Positions 20,166 to 31,755 are shown, counted from the first letter of the stretch. The stretch: DNA of 64,000 nucleotides from Pseudevernia furfuracea (GCA_022315425.1 JAIUPT010000038.1:992001-1056000), one strand, 5' to 3'. Translations and numbers: made by a program. The notes: generated by a model from the sequence alone, not told the origin.

Positions 20166-21736
20166 ATGGGCCCAGACAACGCCGACCTTGCCTTTTCCGA
20201 TTACTGGAACCACAGATATGGAGAGGAAGAAGGGAGTGAGGATACGTACGACTGGTTCCGTGATTGGAAACAGTTGGGTAAGTAGGCAGCAAATTTGGGG
20301 TCATATTCCATGAAAAAGGTCTTGTTACTTAGGTGAAACACCGTGTTTCGGCACCGAAAGAATCTTTTTGCTCTGTAAAGTTTGATCATTCACCTAAAAA
20401 GCTGACTCCAAAATTTCTGTAGGAGCGTGGTTCAAAGACCACTTGTCGCGACCACAGGCAAAAGTCCTCCACCTTGGTTCGTACATTTCGGAGTGATTCT
20501 TCCTTATCTGGGACCAATGCCTAAGTCACAAGGCATGTTGTGAAATTTAAGGGGTCCTTTTGCTTCTGAGACCTGTATCATATCTCAGGTTCCTGGCTTG
20601 AAGAAGCAATTCTGACTCCGGGCTCTGCACAGGATGCGGCAATAGTGTAAGTATTCTACGTCTACTGGTATCGGCCCCGAACAATGTGCCATAAGCTCTT
20701 CGTTGATGTTGCTTTTGTCAGCATGTTGAGATTGTCTACCGTTTTGACTGCCACGTTTTGGCAATTCGAGGAGTTGAAACCCTTTCAATTTCACGTCTAA
20801 TCTAGGTATCAGTTCGGAACAATGGGTCGTCGGTGGTTATCTAATTTCAAAAAAAAAAAAGAGTCAAACAGTGTCATAAGCTCGTCGTTGATGTTACGTT
20901 TGTAGGAATTCTGAAGATATATACCGTCTTTACTGCCACTTTTCCTGGCACCCAGCCTACCAATGGAATATCGAAGCTAACGCAAGGAAATAGACCTTAA
21001 CCGCGGACCTTCACACGCTTGGATTTACTCACCAAACAAATATCGACTTCTCGGACGTAGTGATAAGAGCCATGGAGGCTAAATATAAAGACCTTAATAC
21101 TGTATGGAAAGTCATGGATGTACGGCAGATGGACGACTTTTTGGACAATTCGTTCGACATCGCCATAGACAAAGCCACAATGGACTCTATGTAAGTACAT
21201 TTTCCGACCACTTTTCTGGATTTGGGTCCGATGGTTTGCATAACCCGAAGGCCAAGGGCCCCAACTAACCGTCATTTTTGCTATGGATTGGGCTGTCAAT
21301 TCAGGTTTTGAAGTAAACATACTGTGCATGCCGAAGAAAACCATAGCCCAAATGACCTGTCTGTTTTGCTAGGGGCTCAAATATCGACGATTGTTTGGCT
21401 CATGCTGACCTCGATCAATACCATAGGGTCCATGGTTCCGTGTGGGATCCACCGGATGACGTCCGAGAAAATATTGAGCGATACCTCCGAGAAGTAGTGC
21501 GCGTATTGGTGCCAGGAGGGACTTTCCTGTACATCACATATCGGCAACCACACTTCATGAAGCTACTGCTTGCGCGTGAGGATTGGACCCTAAGTGTTGA
21601 GACACTCCCTGACCGCGAAGGAGGGGTTTTTGAGTACTTCGCATACATCATGAAGAAACCCGACGGAAAAGACTGGGAAAGCGCATCTGACTCGGCGAAG
21701 GAATCGGGATCGGATACCGGAGACGAGGCAGGGTAA
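20166..21736 (+). CDS. METTL13/EEF1AKMT4-like SAM-dependent methyltransferase (exon structure partly unresolved)
   Basis: Exon 1 (20166-20277) starts MGPDNADLAFSDYWNHRYGE with the conserved DYW..RY and YDWF patterns. Exon 2 (from 20423) gives WFKDHLSRPQAKVLHLGS, the SAM-binding motif I. An exon from about 20995 to 21190 gives the ADLHTLGF..NIDFSDVVI segment, then the VMDVRQM and FDIAIDKATMDSM segments typical of this family. The last exon (21373-21736) holds VRVLVPGGTFLYITY and an acidic tail. The join between LGS and ADLHTLGF is not clear: no splice pair I found keeps the frame, and the intervening sequence contains an internal duplication. Relatives methylate lysines, for example on translation elongation factor 1A; the substrate here is unknown. 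It is either a gene with a missed micro-exon or a young pseudogene. Confidence 0.7.
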
Positions 21737-22077
21737 TGTCAAGACTGGTGTCACTGCCTTTGCCTCCTCTGCAGCAAGAGCAGTACTCGTTCAGTTGAAG
21801 GGTGCGTAATGGCAAGAAGCGGACATCCTCAGCCTTTTCCACGAAAACATCGGGGACGACTTAAGCGAGAAGGACTTTCGCTTCTCGCACTTTTGCAGTG
21901 CGCTCACTCATGAGTTTATGGGCACATGCATACATTTATATAGAGAGCTTCGTTATTTGATCTTTTTGGCATGACCGATGTTTCATGAATACACGCAGCT
22001 TCAAACATTCTGGCTGGGCATTTGAAAAACCCAAACTTCAATAAAAGTCATAAATAGTCTGTCAAATAGTACTTTAT
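21737..22077. other. Intergenic spacer between convergent genes
   Basis: This 341-bp spacer holds the 3' ends of two converging genes. Nothing recognisable is seen. Confidence 0.6.
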
Positions 22078-22976
22078 CTACTTAGACTCTTCTTGCAACT
22101 CTACCACCTCTACGTCTCCTTCCCTCACATACCGTCTATCACCTTTTCGCCGCTGATCCGCAAACTTCCCTTCCAAACCCAGCTTCCGTGTCGCCAGGTT
22201 CCTGAGCCACACCAAAACCCAAACAATGCCAAAGATAACGCAACTAGCAATCAAGATCCCAAAGCAATACCCAGTAACCCGGCCACTGCCCTTGCTAGTG
22301 TCAAGAAAAGAGTATGGATAGAAGCCTTCCGTGGCATGGGTAATGTAGGCAAGACCAAGATAGCATGCTAGCAAGATGACCAGAAAGACTATGTGCAATA
22401 GCGGCGGTGGGCTGGTTCGTGGCAGCATAATCTCGAAGAGGGCAAAGAGGCTATTGAGAGCATGTTGGGAGATCTGTAGAGAACGATTTAGCAAACTCTA
22501 CACTCCCACAGAGACGCATAAGGTAGGTATCCTACATTCGACCACCCTTCCTCCACAACCGAGAACCAAGGATTCTTGTACAAAATCGCCCAAAACACAA
22601 TCGTCACCAAAAACGGAAACGTGACGATCGAAGTGTAGAAAACCGCGTGCGCGGCCTGCAAAGGCCTCGGCCAGCTCTGCAGCCAGGATTGCCCCGTCCG
22701 GGCGTACGAGAAGGTGTGGAGGGCGCTGAAGAGGAGGTAGAATGCCAGGCCCCAGTAGGTCAGGTTGGTGAAGTAGGAGAAGGAATGTCGGGCGGTGGCG
22801 GCGAGGTGGTGGGAGTCGTCCCAGCCGAAGATGGTGAAGATGGTGACGAAGGCGTAGAGGGAGAGGAGGAGGCGAAGGGAGGCGAGGATGTAGGCGGGGA
22901 GGAGCCAGGAGGTTGTGAAGCGGGATGTTGGGTCGAAGGGTTGGGAGACGCCGAGGAGGGTGTAGATCTTCGCCAT
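22078..22976 (-). CDS. Multi-pass integral membrane protein of unknown function
   Basis: Two exons (22976-22536 and 22473-22078) joined across a 62-bp GT-AG intron give 278 aa. The join reads EEGWSN then ISQHALNSLF, keeping the frame. Roughly seven hydrophobic segments are spread along the protein, with short polar loops. The C-terminus (from about residue 240) is a basic then acidic cytosolic tail ending in EVVELQEESK. No signal peptide or catalytic motif is evident. It resembles an uncharacterised fungal membrane family in outline, but I cannot name it. The start MAKIYTLLGV is the only ATG before the first membrane segment. Confidence 0.8.
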
Positions 22977-23598
22977 TGGGAAAGTTTCCTATGTGAGCGT
23001 AGAAAAGATTGGTAGGTATGTATTCATGTAATTAATATTCATGTAATTAGTCTTGCAAGATGTTCACAGAATGAGCAAAAGCGTTTGCTACACAGGCTTT
23101 TCACGGTGGCAGTATGGTTCGCGGAACTCCGCAGCTAACAAATTCGAAAAGCTTTTAAGGCGCAGAAATCCAGGGAGTTGATATGAGGATATTCCAATAT
23201 ATGTTGCTTTGCTTTGAAGGTTCATGACTTGTAGTTATACAGTTATACTGCCAGTTGCGATTCGATGAGGCTGACAGAATCGACTGCGGCTGATCAAACG
23301 GTGGCGTGCCTCATTTCCTAATCAAGATGATTCTAGCAGCTTACTGACCGCAAAGGCCAAATTCAGAAGTCGCGGAATCAGCAGTAAATATTGAGAGACA
23401 GCTCTGTTTCTGAGGTGGTCTGCTGTCGATCAACGAGTGTGGAGGAAAGGGAATTCATGAATGGGGTTCAAGAAATCTGTGCCAAGACATACTCTACTCT
23501 AGAGTACGAAATGGTGCCCCGAGATCACCCCCTATTAGGTCTACTCTAGAGTGTCATCTTGAAAAAAATCCGAGCGCACCTCGCAATCGTCGAGAGCA
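22977..23598. other. Divergent intergenic region with paired palindromes
   Basis: This region lies between the membrane protein (-) and the APH-like gene (+). It contains two exact copies of the palindrome ACTCTAGAGT (23496-23505 and 23543-23552), 47 bp apart and within about 105 bp of the next start codon. Nothing else stands out. Confidence 0.5.
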
Positions 23599-24379
23599 AT
23601 GTCTTTGATCACTAATAAGATGGCAAACAGCTGCAAGGAAATCGATTGTTTTGCAGTAACTTTTGAAAGGAAATATTACAACATCGGCAAAACATTAGTC
23701 AAAAGTCAGCCAATTTTCTGGAACCATCCATGTCCCACGCCTAGGCAAAGAGAGACTCTTGAACGAAGCAGCGGCGATGCAATTCGTGAGTGAGCATACC
23801 AAAATCCCGGTTCCAGTGCTGCATTGCGCCTTCGCGGACGACGATGCAGTATATTTGGTAATGGAGTTGGTAGCCGGGGTCAGCATGGCCAGTCTCACTG
23901 AAGATGAGAAGCATGTGGTCAAGCAAGAGCTGGCGGAAGATCTGGAAAGCCTCCACAGTCTACGCTCCTCCACTCTGGGAGGTATCTCAGGACTCATGAT
24001 ACCTCCATACAGAGTCCTGAGTAAGACCTTCAAGGACGACTGGGATTTGCGGCCATCTGAAACTGAGGAATACGTGTTTTGTCATAATGATCTGTCCCAG
24101 CAGAATGTCATTGTCGACCCCAAGTCTCTCAGACTCAATGCAATCATCGACTGGGAGTATTCTGGGTTTTTCCCAAAGCAGTTCGAATTTCCCTTTTTTG
24201 AGCGGCTCGGCCCATCAGTGGCTATGGATGGAGAGAAAGATGATTTTGAAGAGCTTCTGGCTCAACTCATGTCGCAAAAGGTATTCGTCATTCTTTGCCA
24301 TGAGTCTTCCCACTTGACTGACCGAAAGACAAGCGAGTCTCTTAATAATAATGTCGATCTGCTGAAAAGGAGTCTTTGA
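23599..24379 (+). CDS. Aminoglycoside phosphotransferase (APH)-family protein
   Basis: The core reads NEAAAMQFVSEHTKIPVPVL, then YLVMELVAG, and the catalytic loop FCHNDLSQQNVIVDP followed by AIIDWEYSGF, which are the HxDxxxxN and metal-binding D motifs of the APH/choline-kinase fold. To keep the frame upstream I place a 43-bp intron at 23656-23698, giving 245 aa in two exons. That intron is short and the first exon is tentative. Fungal members are numerous and mostly uncharacterised; many probably phosphorylate small molecules. The protein is short, and the last 33 residues after GEKDDFEELLAQLMSQ look unlike the family, so a 3' intron may be missed. Confidence 0.75.
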
Positions 24380-24755
24380 CACAATGAGACCTTTGGCAGT
24401 ATACGGAACCGCTCTCTCGTCGACCACAGCACCATTTGGAGCTTCCTGTGATTGGCTCTTTGCTCATCATGATCTAGATGCGAGGATGCTCTCAGATAGC
24501 AGAGACTTATCGTCAGCCTATCAATCAACAAGAGGCTGACCCAAGGGCACATTCAACTAGCAAATAACAGCAGCGGTCGTAAACTGGGGAGATGGAAAAA
24601 TGTATATTTGAGCAAGCATGAATGCTTGAGTCCACAACTATTGCTATACTATTCTGGTTCGAAAATAGGGAAATTCTTGACAAGATCATGCCACCGCCTG
24701 TGCTTTACCGAAACTAGGCAGCGTCTCCCACACACTGTCAAGCGGAGTATGCTGA
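24380..24755. other. Intergenic spacer
   Basis: This is a convergent spacer of 376 bp. No gene, repeat or structured element was recognised. Confidence 0.5.
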
Positions 24756-25298
24756 TCATTCCAGAACCAGATGCCTCACGATCTGCGGATTCGGATTCTT
24801 TTCTGCAGTGTGCCCTACAGGAAAATGGGCCTTCCATTTGATCTCTCCTATCATGAACCTAGTCTTTGCGTTCAGGGCACGGTCTTCGAGGGTTTTGAAA
24901 TGCTCCATTCCCTCAGGTACATCCTCATACTCAATCACAACTGCTTTAGACTCGGGCTTTTTGATCTTCGTCAAGAAGACATCGGCTTTGAGAGTGTACT
25001 CGGGGCACATAGGGTAGTCCACTTGTGGTATTTGCCCTCTCCACCACACACCATAATGGCCGCGGAATTTTTTGTTTTCTTGTCCCCAGAAAAGCCCCTC
25101 AATTTCGGAGTCCCATATGATGAGATTCAACCAATCTTTTTTGGTAACGCTTGGGGAGGATGCGAGAAATGGAGGAATGGGGTACTGATGTCCGTCGACG
25201 AGATATCTTTCCGTGGGCCTAGATCCCGAGTCGATCCATTTATGAGCAGTGAATTCTCCTTTAGGACCTCGCTTTGTCAGACTAAGAGCCTGAGGCAT
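24756..25298 (-). CDS. Hypothetical protein, 180 aa
   Basis: This single open frame starts MPQALSLTKRGPKGEFTAHK and ends before TGA at 24756. It is polar, soluble-looking and rich in aromatic residues, including a WWRGQIPQVDYPMCPEY segment. No family was recognised and no signal peptide or membrane segment is visible. An open frame just upstream (25622-25353, Ser/Pro-rich) might belong to a first exon, but no convincing splice was found. Its codon usage looks like the neighbouring genes. Whether it is expressed is unknown. Confidence 0.5.
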   Translation of the reverse strand: MPQALSLTKRGPKGEFTAHKWIDSGSRPTERYLVDGHQYPIPPFLASSPSVTKKDWLNLIIWDSEIEGLFWGQENKKFRGHYGVWWRGQIPQVDYPMCPEYTLKADVFLTKIKKPESKAVVIEYEDVPEGMEHFKTLEDRALNAKTRFMIGEIKWKAHFPVGHTAEKNPNPQIVRHLVLE

Positions 25299-26760
25299 TT
25301 CGTATTGAATCTGTTCAAGGCTGTCTTGTGTTGGACGAACGAACCTGACTGCCTAGATTAGGCGCGGGGCTGGGAGTGACCGGAATGGTGGTGGCGGATT
25401 CGAGATGAACAACGTTATATGGTGTAAGGCGGTCGAGCCGGATCTAGGATAGTCGAGGCAGCTAGAGTTTTGAGAGTGAGTGCCCGAGGCCTTTCGAAAA
25501 GTTTGTGCTGGACTGGATATGGTCTTCAACGACAACAGTGGTGGTTTGCTATTTCGTGTTTGGATCTGAAAGAAAGAGAAAAGAGGAGAGGAGAAGGGAA
25601 GAGAATGTGTCCCTCTTTTCATATATTTCTGGGGAGGCGCCGGATGCTGTGTTAAACGTCAGGTCGTATAACACAAGAGTATGCTACTCTGGGGAGGGGT
25701 GGACGCTGTGTTATCAAGACGTATAACACAAAGATGCTCATCTCTAAGAACAGAGGAAGAATTGGGCCGGCTCTAGCTTCCCCATTCGAATGATTGCTGT
25801 TGAATTGTAAGGAGGGGGAGGTGCCATCTTTTTTGTCGTTACGACTACATATAACAGGCTTAAACTTGATCAATTGGCATGAAAAGGTGCCGTCCGACAC
25901 CCCAGCACAAGATATCAACGATCTTCCCAATAACACGATCCGTGATCTTCGCCGACATTATTCTCTTTCCGTGGCTCTGATGGATCACCGCGGACCTTGC
26001 GAGTATTTCAAAGTCTCGAACATCGTACTCTGCGGGGTCGAGCCTCCCGTTGGATTAGATGCGAAAAAGTAGGCCTCGTATATCCGACTGTGTTTTGTTC
26101 TACGATTCTACTCGGCGGGGGAAAGCATGAACTTGTATGCACCGGTGTCATGCTCGTTCATGGAAGGGTAATAGGGGTCAGTGCAAGGGGTCACCTATGT
26201 TGGGGGCAATAAGGTAGAGTACATCTGAGAGCTTACGGCGATGTATAGTAGGCACGCGTTGCGGTCAATTTCATTTGAAGCTGTCATAGGCACATGTCAG
26301 TCTAGCACGTGTCATTCGTAAGAGAGGAGAGCAGGCCTTCAGCCGGAATGCAAGAGATCGATAGGCTTGGTTTGCTGCAGACTGGCTTGAACTACTTCGA
26401 GAGACACGGCTATTAGCAAATGGGCCTTGGGAGTAGGACTAGATACTATGAGATAATTGGATCAAGGCGTCATGAAAAAATTAGAGTGTTGTTGTTGTTT
26501 TGTTGTCTCGTCATGGAGATCAGGGTTAAAAAGTGACTAATCGTTCGCCAAAGGGTAACGTGTTATTAGGAAGGGTGAGGCTTACATTGAGCTGAGCCGA
26601 GCCATGGATTTTATTGTACCGAATTGTGCTGGCGCGAAATGACCTTGAAATTAGACAGACGTAGACAGACTCATGCAAAACACAGAGCTTTGGGCATTTT
26701 CCAGAAGCATCGTCATGTCTGATTTGCTTTTCTGGTACTATGCAGACGTTGCTACATGAT
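25299..26760. other. Long intergenic region with hairpin-bearing tandem repeat
   Basis: At 25627-25738 two degenerate 55-bp units each carry an inverted pair TGTGTTA...TAACACA. The second can form an 8-bp stem with an 8-base loop (25707-25730). The remainder, to the P0 stop codon, holds the P0 3' UTR and no convincing gene. Confidence 0.5.
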
Positions 26761-28018
26761 CTAGTCAAAGAGACCCCCAAATCCTGCAGAAAAATCAGTA
26801 CATGAGATATTGATATCAGCCTCGACATCATACCTTCATCACCACTGTCCTCCTCAGGCTCATCAGCTTTGTCATCCGCAATTTCAGTAGGCTTATCAGG
26901 CTGCTCGGCGTCAGTCGTCACTTCAGGTGCTGCAGCTGCGTAGGCATCAGGGTTGGCGATGCGGTCTTTCAGATCGCTGATTCCTTCCCAGCTATAGTCC
27001 GTTTCGACGGCAACTGCCAGTACATTCTTGTAGCTGTTCATGAAGCTGTGCATGACTGATGGCAGCGTAGGGTAGTTTGCGGCAAGGGAGATCTGGGTGA
27101 TCGTTGCGATGGCGGAGTTGAGTGCCTTGAACAATTGATCATCTTTGATGTCGAGGACGGAGGGAGCGAAAGTCTGGCCGCCGTCATAGACCTGCGCAAT
27201 ACTCATGCCGTAGGTAAAAGGCGAAATGTTGAGCATGTTCAATAGCGTAGCCTCAGACGCTCCCACCTTGCTTCCAGCTTCGACGAGCTTCAGATCTGTT
27301 GTAATTTCGATCGTACCACGGGCAATCTTTGTGGGAACACCAAGAGCTTGGAAGAAAGAGGTTTTGCCGGGCTCCATTCCAGTGTTTCCTGCAGGCACGA
27401 AGACATCCAAAGGAGCGATAGCGCCGGCTCTGGCAGGGGCCGCGACCTTTTCGGCCAGAATCACATCACGGGTCTTATTGAGGTCCGCATTGGTGAAGAT
27501 GAAACCAACATTGCCTAATATCTGTCAGCACCGAGCGAGTTGGATGGATTTTGATAGTTGGGAATACCTTTGACGTGGGGAAGCAGGCGCTCGTACTCGG
27601 GGAAATCGTTGATGAAGCCTTTGATGGCTCTTCGTACCTGAGGTTTGAACAGTCAGCGCACCGATTGTATTATTTCGAGCTGCCCGCATCTAGCTTGAGC
27701 TTTTCCATAGCCGCAAACATACCATAGTATTTTTGCCCATAAGGACCACCCCTTCAACTTCCCCTTCGCTCCTGAGACTCTTACGAATCTTATGCATTTG
27801 TTGAGAGCTGACATTGTCGACCGTAACAATGAAGATAGACTTGTACCTGTTCTCTGGTGAGCTAACGACTGTCTTCGTCAGTTCGGTATGCGACGTACTC
27901 TTCAAGCAGCCCCTTGAGCTTATCGAAATAGGCCGCCTTGTTGCTGGTCTTGCCCCCCTGCAGACACTGTCAGAGGAAGATTCTGTAAGTGTTGTACAAC
28001 ACTGAAATCCCTTACCAT
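26761..28018 (-). CDS. RPP0: Large-subunit ribosomal stalk protein P0 (uL10)
   Basis: P0 anchors the P1/P2 stalk on the 60S subunit and helps recruit GTPase translation factors. I place six exons: 28018-28016 (only the ATG), 27957-27895, 27839-27723, 27637-27568, 27514-26834 and 26783-26761, with in-frame GT-AG joins, for 318 aa. The protein starts MGGKTSNKAAYFDKLKGLLE, has the 23S-type rRNA-binding segment (IFIVTVDNVSSQQMHKIR, GKNTMV), and ends in an Ala-rich and acidic linker followed by GFGGLFD, the stalk C-terminal motif shared with P1/P2. The length matches the family. It lies divergent to TRM82 across 239 bp. The identification is strong; the exon edges come from consensus only. Confidence 0.95.
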
Positions 28019-28257
28019 ATCTTCTTATTGTGAAGACAGGATGTTTAAGGGTCAAGTGGTTGTATGTGCGTTTGCTTCGAAGTCTCTCTGGTGCTATTGT
28101 AGGACTGCAATTTGCGGAGCTGGAAATTTGACATCATGTGGGCTCTTCTCGCTTGCGCTTGTCGCGCTAAGTTGTTGGCGTGAATGTTTCAATTTGTCTG
28201 CGATATGTGCCTCAAGGATTATCAAGATGATCCTATTCCAACAAGTCAAAACTGATT
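28019..28257. promoter_or_regulatory. Short divergent promoter between RPP0 and TRM82
   Basis: The two start codons are 239 bp apart and point away from each other. No TATA box or named motif was assigned with confidence. Co-expression of a ribosomal protein and a tRNA-modification factor through a shared nucleosome-free region is inference. Confidence 0.5.
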
Positions 28258-30027
28258 ATGTCGCATCCATATCAGTGCTTAATCCATTGCTACCAAGCCT
28301 GTCAAAATGAAACCGGCATCTTAGTTGCTGCATCTGGACCGTATATCCATACATTGAGTACAAAGAATGGAAGATATCTCTCTACATGGCCATCCCTGGA
28401 TATTACTGCGCAGATTCACTCCATTGGCCAACACAATGGACATGAATTCGAAGTGCCTCACCAAGATTATTTCAGGCGGCCCTCAAAGCGCCAAAAACTG
28501 CCCCCAGCAAGGGACGAATCTGGCAGCTCCTCTGTGGAGATTGTAGTAGCGGAAGACAGTGACAATGTGGAATCGACAACTTCGCAGCAGCCTTCAGTTC
28601 CACCGGTCATCAAGCTGGCTGGTACCTCCACTGGCCAATACGTGATTGCCGTGACGGGGGAAGACAAATGCATCAGGGTATTCGATCTGGCAGCGAATGG
28701 CACTTTGACACAGCTTAGTGAAAGGCGAGATAGTACCAGAGGGCTACTTTGCGTTACCTACTAATAAAAGAGCAGAGCTATGCCAAAAAGACCATGCGCA
28801 ATTGCCTTGACACCGGATGACTCTACAATCCTATGCGCCGACAAATTTGGTGATGTCTACTCGCTGCCTCTGGTGAGCCAAGTATATGAACCAGGGGCTG
28901 TAAATAGCATTGACGCCAACGGCACCAGTGGTACAAGTAATCACAAGCAGAAGCAAAAGCCCTTTGCTCCTTCTGCAACTTCTCTTACAGTACACACTAA
29001 AAGAAACCGGGATGCGCTGCGGCAGCAGCAAAATATCAGTAGTCCCAAAGCAGAAAAAAAAGCTTTGAACTTTGATCACCAACTTCTGTTAGGTCATGTT
29101 TCCCTTTTAACAGATGTTGCGTGCGTTACTCTAGCCTCGCCCTCACATAAGCCCCGGAATTACATACTAACATCAGACCGTGATGAGCACATTCGTGTCT
29201 CCCGTAACATCCCTCAAGCACACATCATCGAAGGATACTGTCTTGGGCACACAGAATTCATCACTAAGCTGTGCGTGCCACCAGTCTACCCTCATCTATT
29301 AATTTCGGGCGGAGGTGATGATTACTTGATATTGTGGGACTGGTCTACGGGAAAGATGCAGCAGCAGCTTGATTTGAAGAGTCTAGTTGTTAACCTCAGA
29401 GATACTCACCTCGGAGCCGAAACCATTTCCAGCGGCTCTGCAGAGATTAAGGACACTGAGACTGAAGTAGACAGTGCACTCAAGATATGTGTTTCGAATA
29501 TTCAAGCTCTTGAAACTCACAAAGAGCCCTCTGACCATCCGCGAGTTGAGATCATCGTCACATGCGAAGGGTAAGTTGGTTCATCGACAATGGAAATATG
29601 ACCGGCTAATTTTTCCAGCGTTCCTGCGTTCTTCACCTTCACGTTGGGAGTAAATGCGCACATGCAGTTCAATGAGAGCATTCACACAGAAAGCAATGTC
29701 ATCGATGTAACAGTTCTTCGCGATCAGAGTTCCGTTATCTATTCTATGGATACTTGCCATCAGCCCTTCTCGATAGACGCCTCAGCGGAGACCGGGAAAC
29801 AAAGCTCACTAAGCCTGGTGGGCTCCCTCAGTTACTGTGCGGATTCTAAGACCTGGAAGGAGAACCAAGCTTTGCAAGCACATCTTGTTGCAGCTACGAG
29901 AGAATGCGCAGATAGCCATGTACATGTTCCCCAAGCAGGAGCAGCTAAAGGAAAGTCACTCACAGAGCTACTTTACGGATTGGAGAGCCTCAGAAAGCGA
30001 GGATCAGACAATGAAACAGATGTGTAG
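28258..30027 (+). CDS. TRM82: tRNA (guanine-N7)-methyltransferase non-catalytic subunit Trm82 (WD40)
   Basis: Trm82 partners with the catalytic Trm8 to make m7G46 in tRNA. Three exons (28258-28732, 28778-29570, 29619-30027) give 558 aa. WD-like repeats include KCIRVFDL, HIRVSRN, HTEFITKL and LISGGGDDYLILWDWSTGK. The phrase MPKRPCAIALTPD followed by CADKFGDVYSLPL is characteristic of the family. The first intron could start at GTACCA (28733, 45 bp) or at a GC site eight bases earlier; only the former is GT-AG and keeps the frame. The C-terminal region about residues 500-540 is a helical tail (KSLTELLYGLESLRKRG). The protein is longer than the yeast version because of a low-complexity insert after residue 60 and another after 200. 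Confidence 0.9.
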
Positions 30028-30567
30028 ATATCAATGAAAGCTACTGCCTCTAGCTGCAGATACATTACCTACCTATGATTCGGACCTAAATGGCTTGGCG
30101 CGTGAGGCTGCCAGAAATCTAAGGTACCCCTCCTGCATCGGCATCTTATGCGAGGACAACATGCAACCTGCAACTTCAAACAATCTGCCGACTGGCAAGC
30201 GAATAAAGGAAGTTCATGAGGGCCAAATGACCCGTTCACTCGATTTCGCGACCATGCTAATTGCGTATCAATTCGGAGTTATCGCGGGCCGAGCTGAAGA
30301 AAGCCAGCTTTTTATGATAGCGGAATCATATGTTTTGGAATCATTTCAACGCAGCTGAGGGAGCCTAATTTGGAGACCGGTCGAGGTTGACCCTGGCGAT
30401 ATATATCAGTCATCTGCGGGTCTCTTGGATAAATTGCTTCAGACAAGTATAAACAACGTCTTCAGCCCTGGCGTTTCTCAGCTTTGTGCTAGCATCGCGG
30501 TTCAGCCTTCCATTTGACAACATCCCATAATCAAACCCTTCCGCCACTATCACTGCAGAATCTGGCA
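30028..30567. other. Intergenic region
   Basis: This region holds the TRM82 3' end and the promoter of the next gene. An 87-codon open stretch (30095-30358) has no recognised similarity and is not called. Confidence 0.5.
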
Positions 30568-31237
30568 ATGTCAACTCCCGTGGAACAGTTCGACGAGCTA
30601 CTCAACGACGCCTCATTTCTATTCATAGTTTGTACGTGTTCCAATTTTTGTGCACCGAGCCATAAAGATAGAACTCTAAGCAATACCTCGTCATACAGAC
30701 TATCGCGGACACTGGTGTCCCTTCTGCCTCTCCTACATCAAAAGCCTGCGGGCGCTGAAGGAGCAGATCGTGGGCGCCAATGGCAAAGCCGTCATCGTGA
30801 CCGCGGAATCTGCGATACACCTGGCGGAAACGCGCGCCAAGACTGGATACGACGGCGATGCCATTGTCGATCCGGAGAACATCCTCGCCAGTGAGCTCAA
30901 GAAGCGTGGCCTGCTTAGTGTCGCTATCTCCGAAAAGTCGGGCTATCCGAACGGCATGGCTCAGCCGGCCGTCTTGGTGCTGAAAAGGGACGGGAACCTG
31001 GTCTACCAGTGGGCCATTGTTCCCAGCTTGGTAAGACCCTTCCGATCAGGATTGAGTTATTGTGATTGCTGAATTCGGATTGAAAATCAGATGAATCTTA
31101 AAGGGGCAAAGGATCGTCCCGCATTGAGCGAGGTCTGGGACAATGCAGAAGCGCAAATGCTGGGAAAGTCGAAGGTGCATGAGAAATATACCTTGCAGAG
31201 TTTTACTACTGGTATAAGGCAGGCAATAATGGGCTGA
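30568..31237 (+). CDS. Peroxiredoxin-like thioredoxin-fold protein (AhpC/TSA type)
   Basis: Three exons (30568-30631, 30699-31030, 31091-31237) give 180 aa. The N-terminal helix (MSTPVEQFDELLNDASFLFI) leads to YRGHWCPFCLSYIKSL, the W-C-P-x-C active site of AhpC/TSA- and Prx-like-2-type proteins, then VTAES, and PAVLVLKRDGNLVYQWAIVP, the thioredoxin-fold beta hairpin with cis-proline region. The last exon is a short helical tail. It probably acts as a thiol-dependent redox protein in the cytosol; no targeting signal is obvious. The substrate is unknown. The first join reads FIV-YYRGHW and keeps the frame. Confidence 0.85.
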
Positions 31238-31755
31238 TACTTTGGATGTCTTTCTTGGAACCCTCGTTTTGTATTACTGTATTATCGTGAATTGGCTATG
31301 ATTATGTGTAACTCAGGTCCACCGTCCATGTGTCATTCTTGGACTTCTTAGGCTTCTCATAGTGAGGCCATTGCATTGACACTATATCATTCGCACACCC
31401 CTGATTTGAAGAGCTAGACATGTTCGTGGACGATACAGTCTCGATCCAGTTCACAGCACTCACTTCACCTCTATCAGCGCAGCTAGATAACGATGCCCCC
31501 CCCCTCAATATCAAGCATCTTTCCTCTTCCCTCTAGCTTTGTCGGACTCTTCCGCCCATGTAGGTCATGTAGGTGCCGAACTCACCTACGGCCCCAATGC
31601 TATCAACTTGAGACATGCTCTACGCATGTCAAAATGTTGGTCTACCATGTCGATCATGTCTAAATCGCACCTCATATGGATAACCCTAAATGGCTTGGCG
31701 TGACCTGCGGATCGCAATATCATCCTCTTTTGAAGCGCTCGTACACACGACAACG
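31238..31755. other. Intergenic region
   Basis: This 518-bp region holds the upstream gene's 3' UTR and the HEM12 promoter. An in-frame upstream ATG at 31690 would extend the decarboxylase by 22 residues, but conservation starts at MPNF. No other feature was found. Confidence 0.5.

Noticed and set aside
22647..23015. Plus-strand frame rich in Gly and Glu
   Set aside because: It is antisense to the first exon of the membrane protein, whose hydrophobic pattern and splice join are clear.
30095..30358. 87-codon frame after TRM82
   Set aside because: No similarity and no splice signals; it may be 3' UTR.
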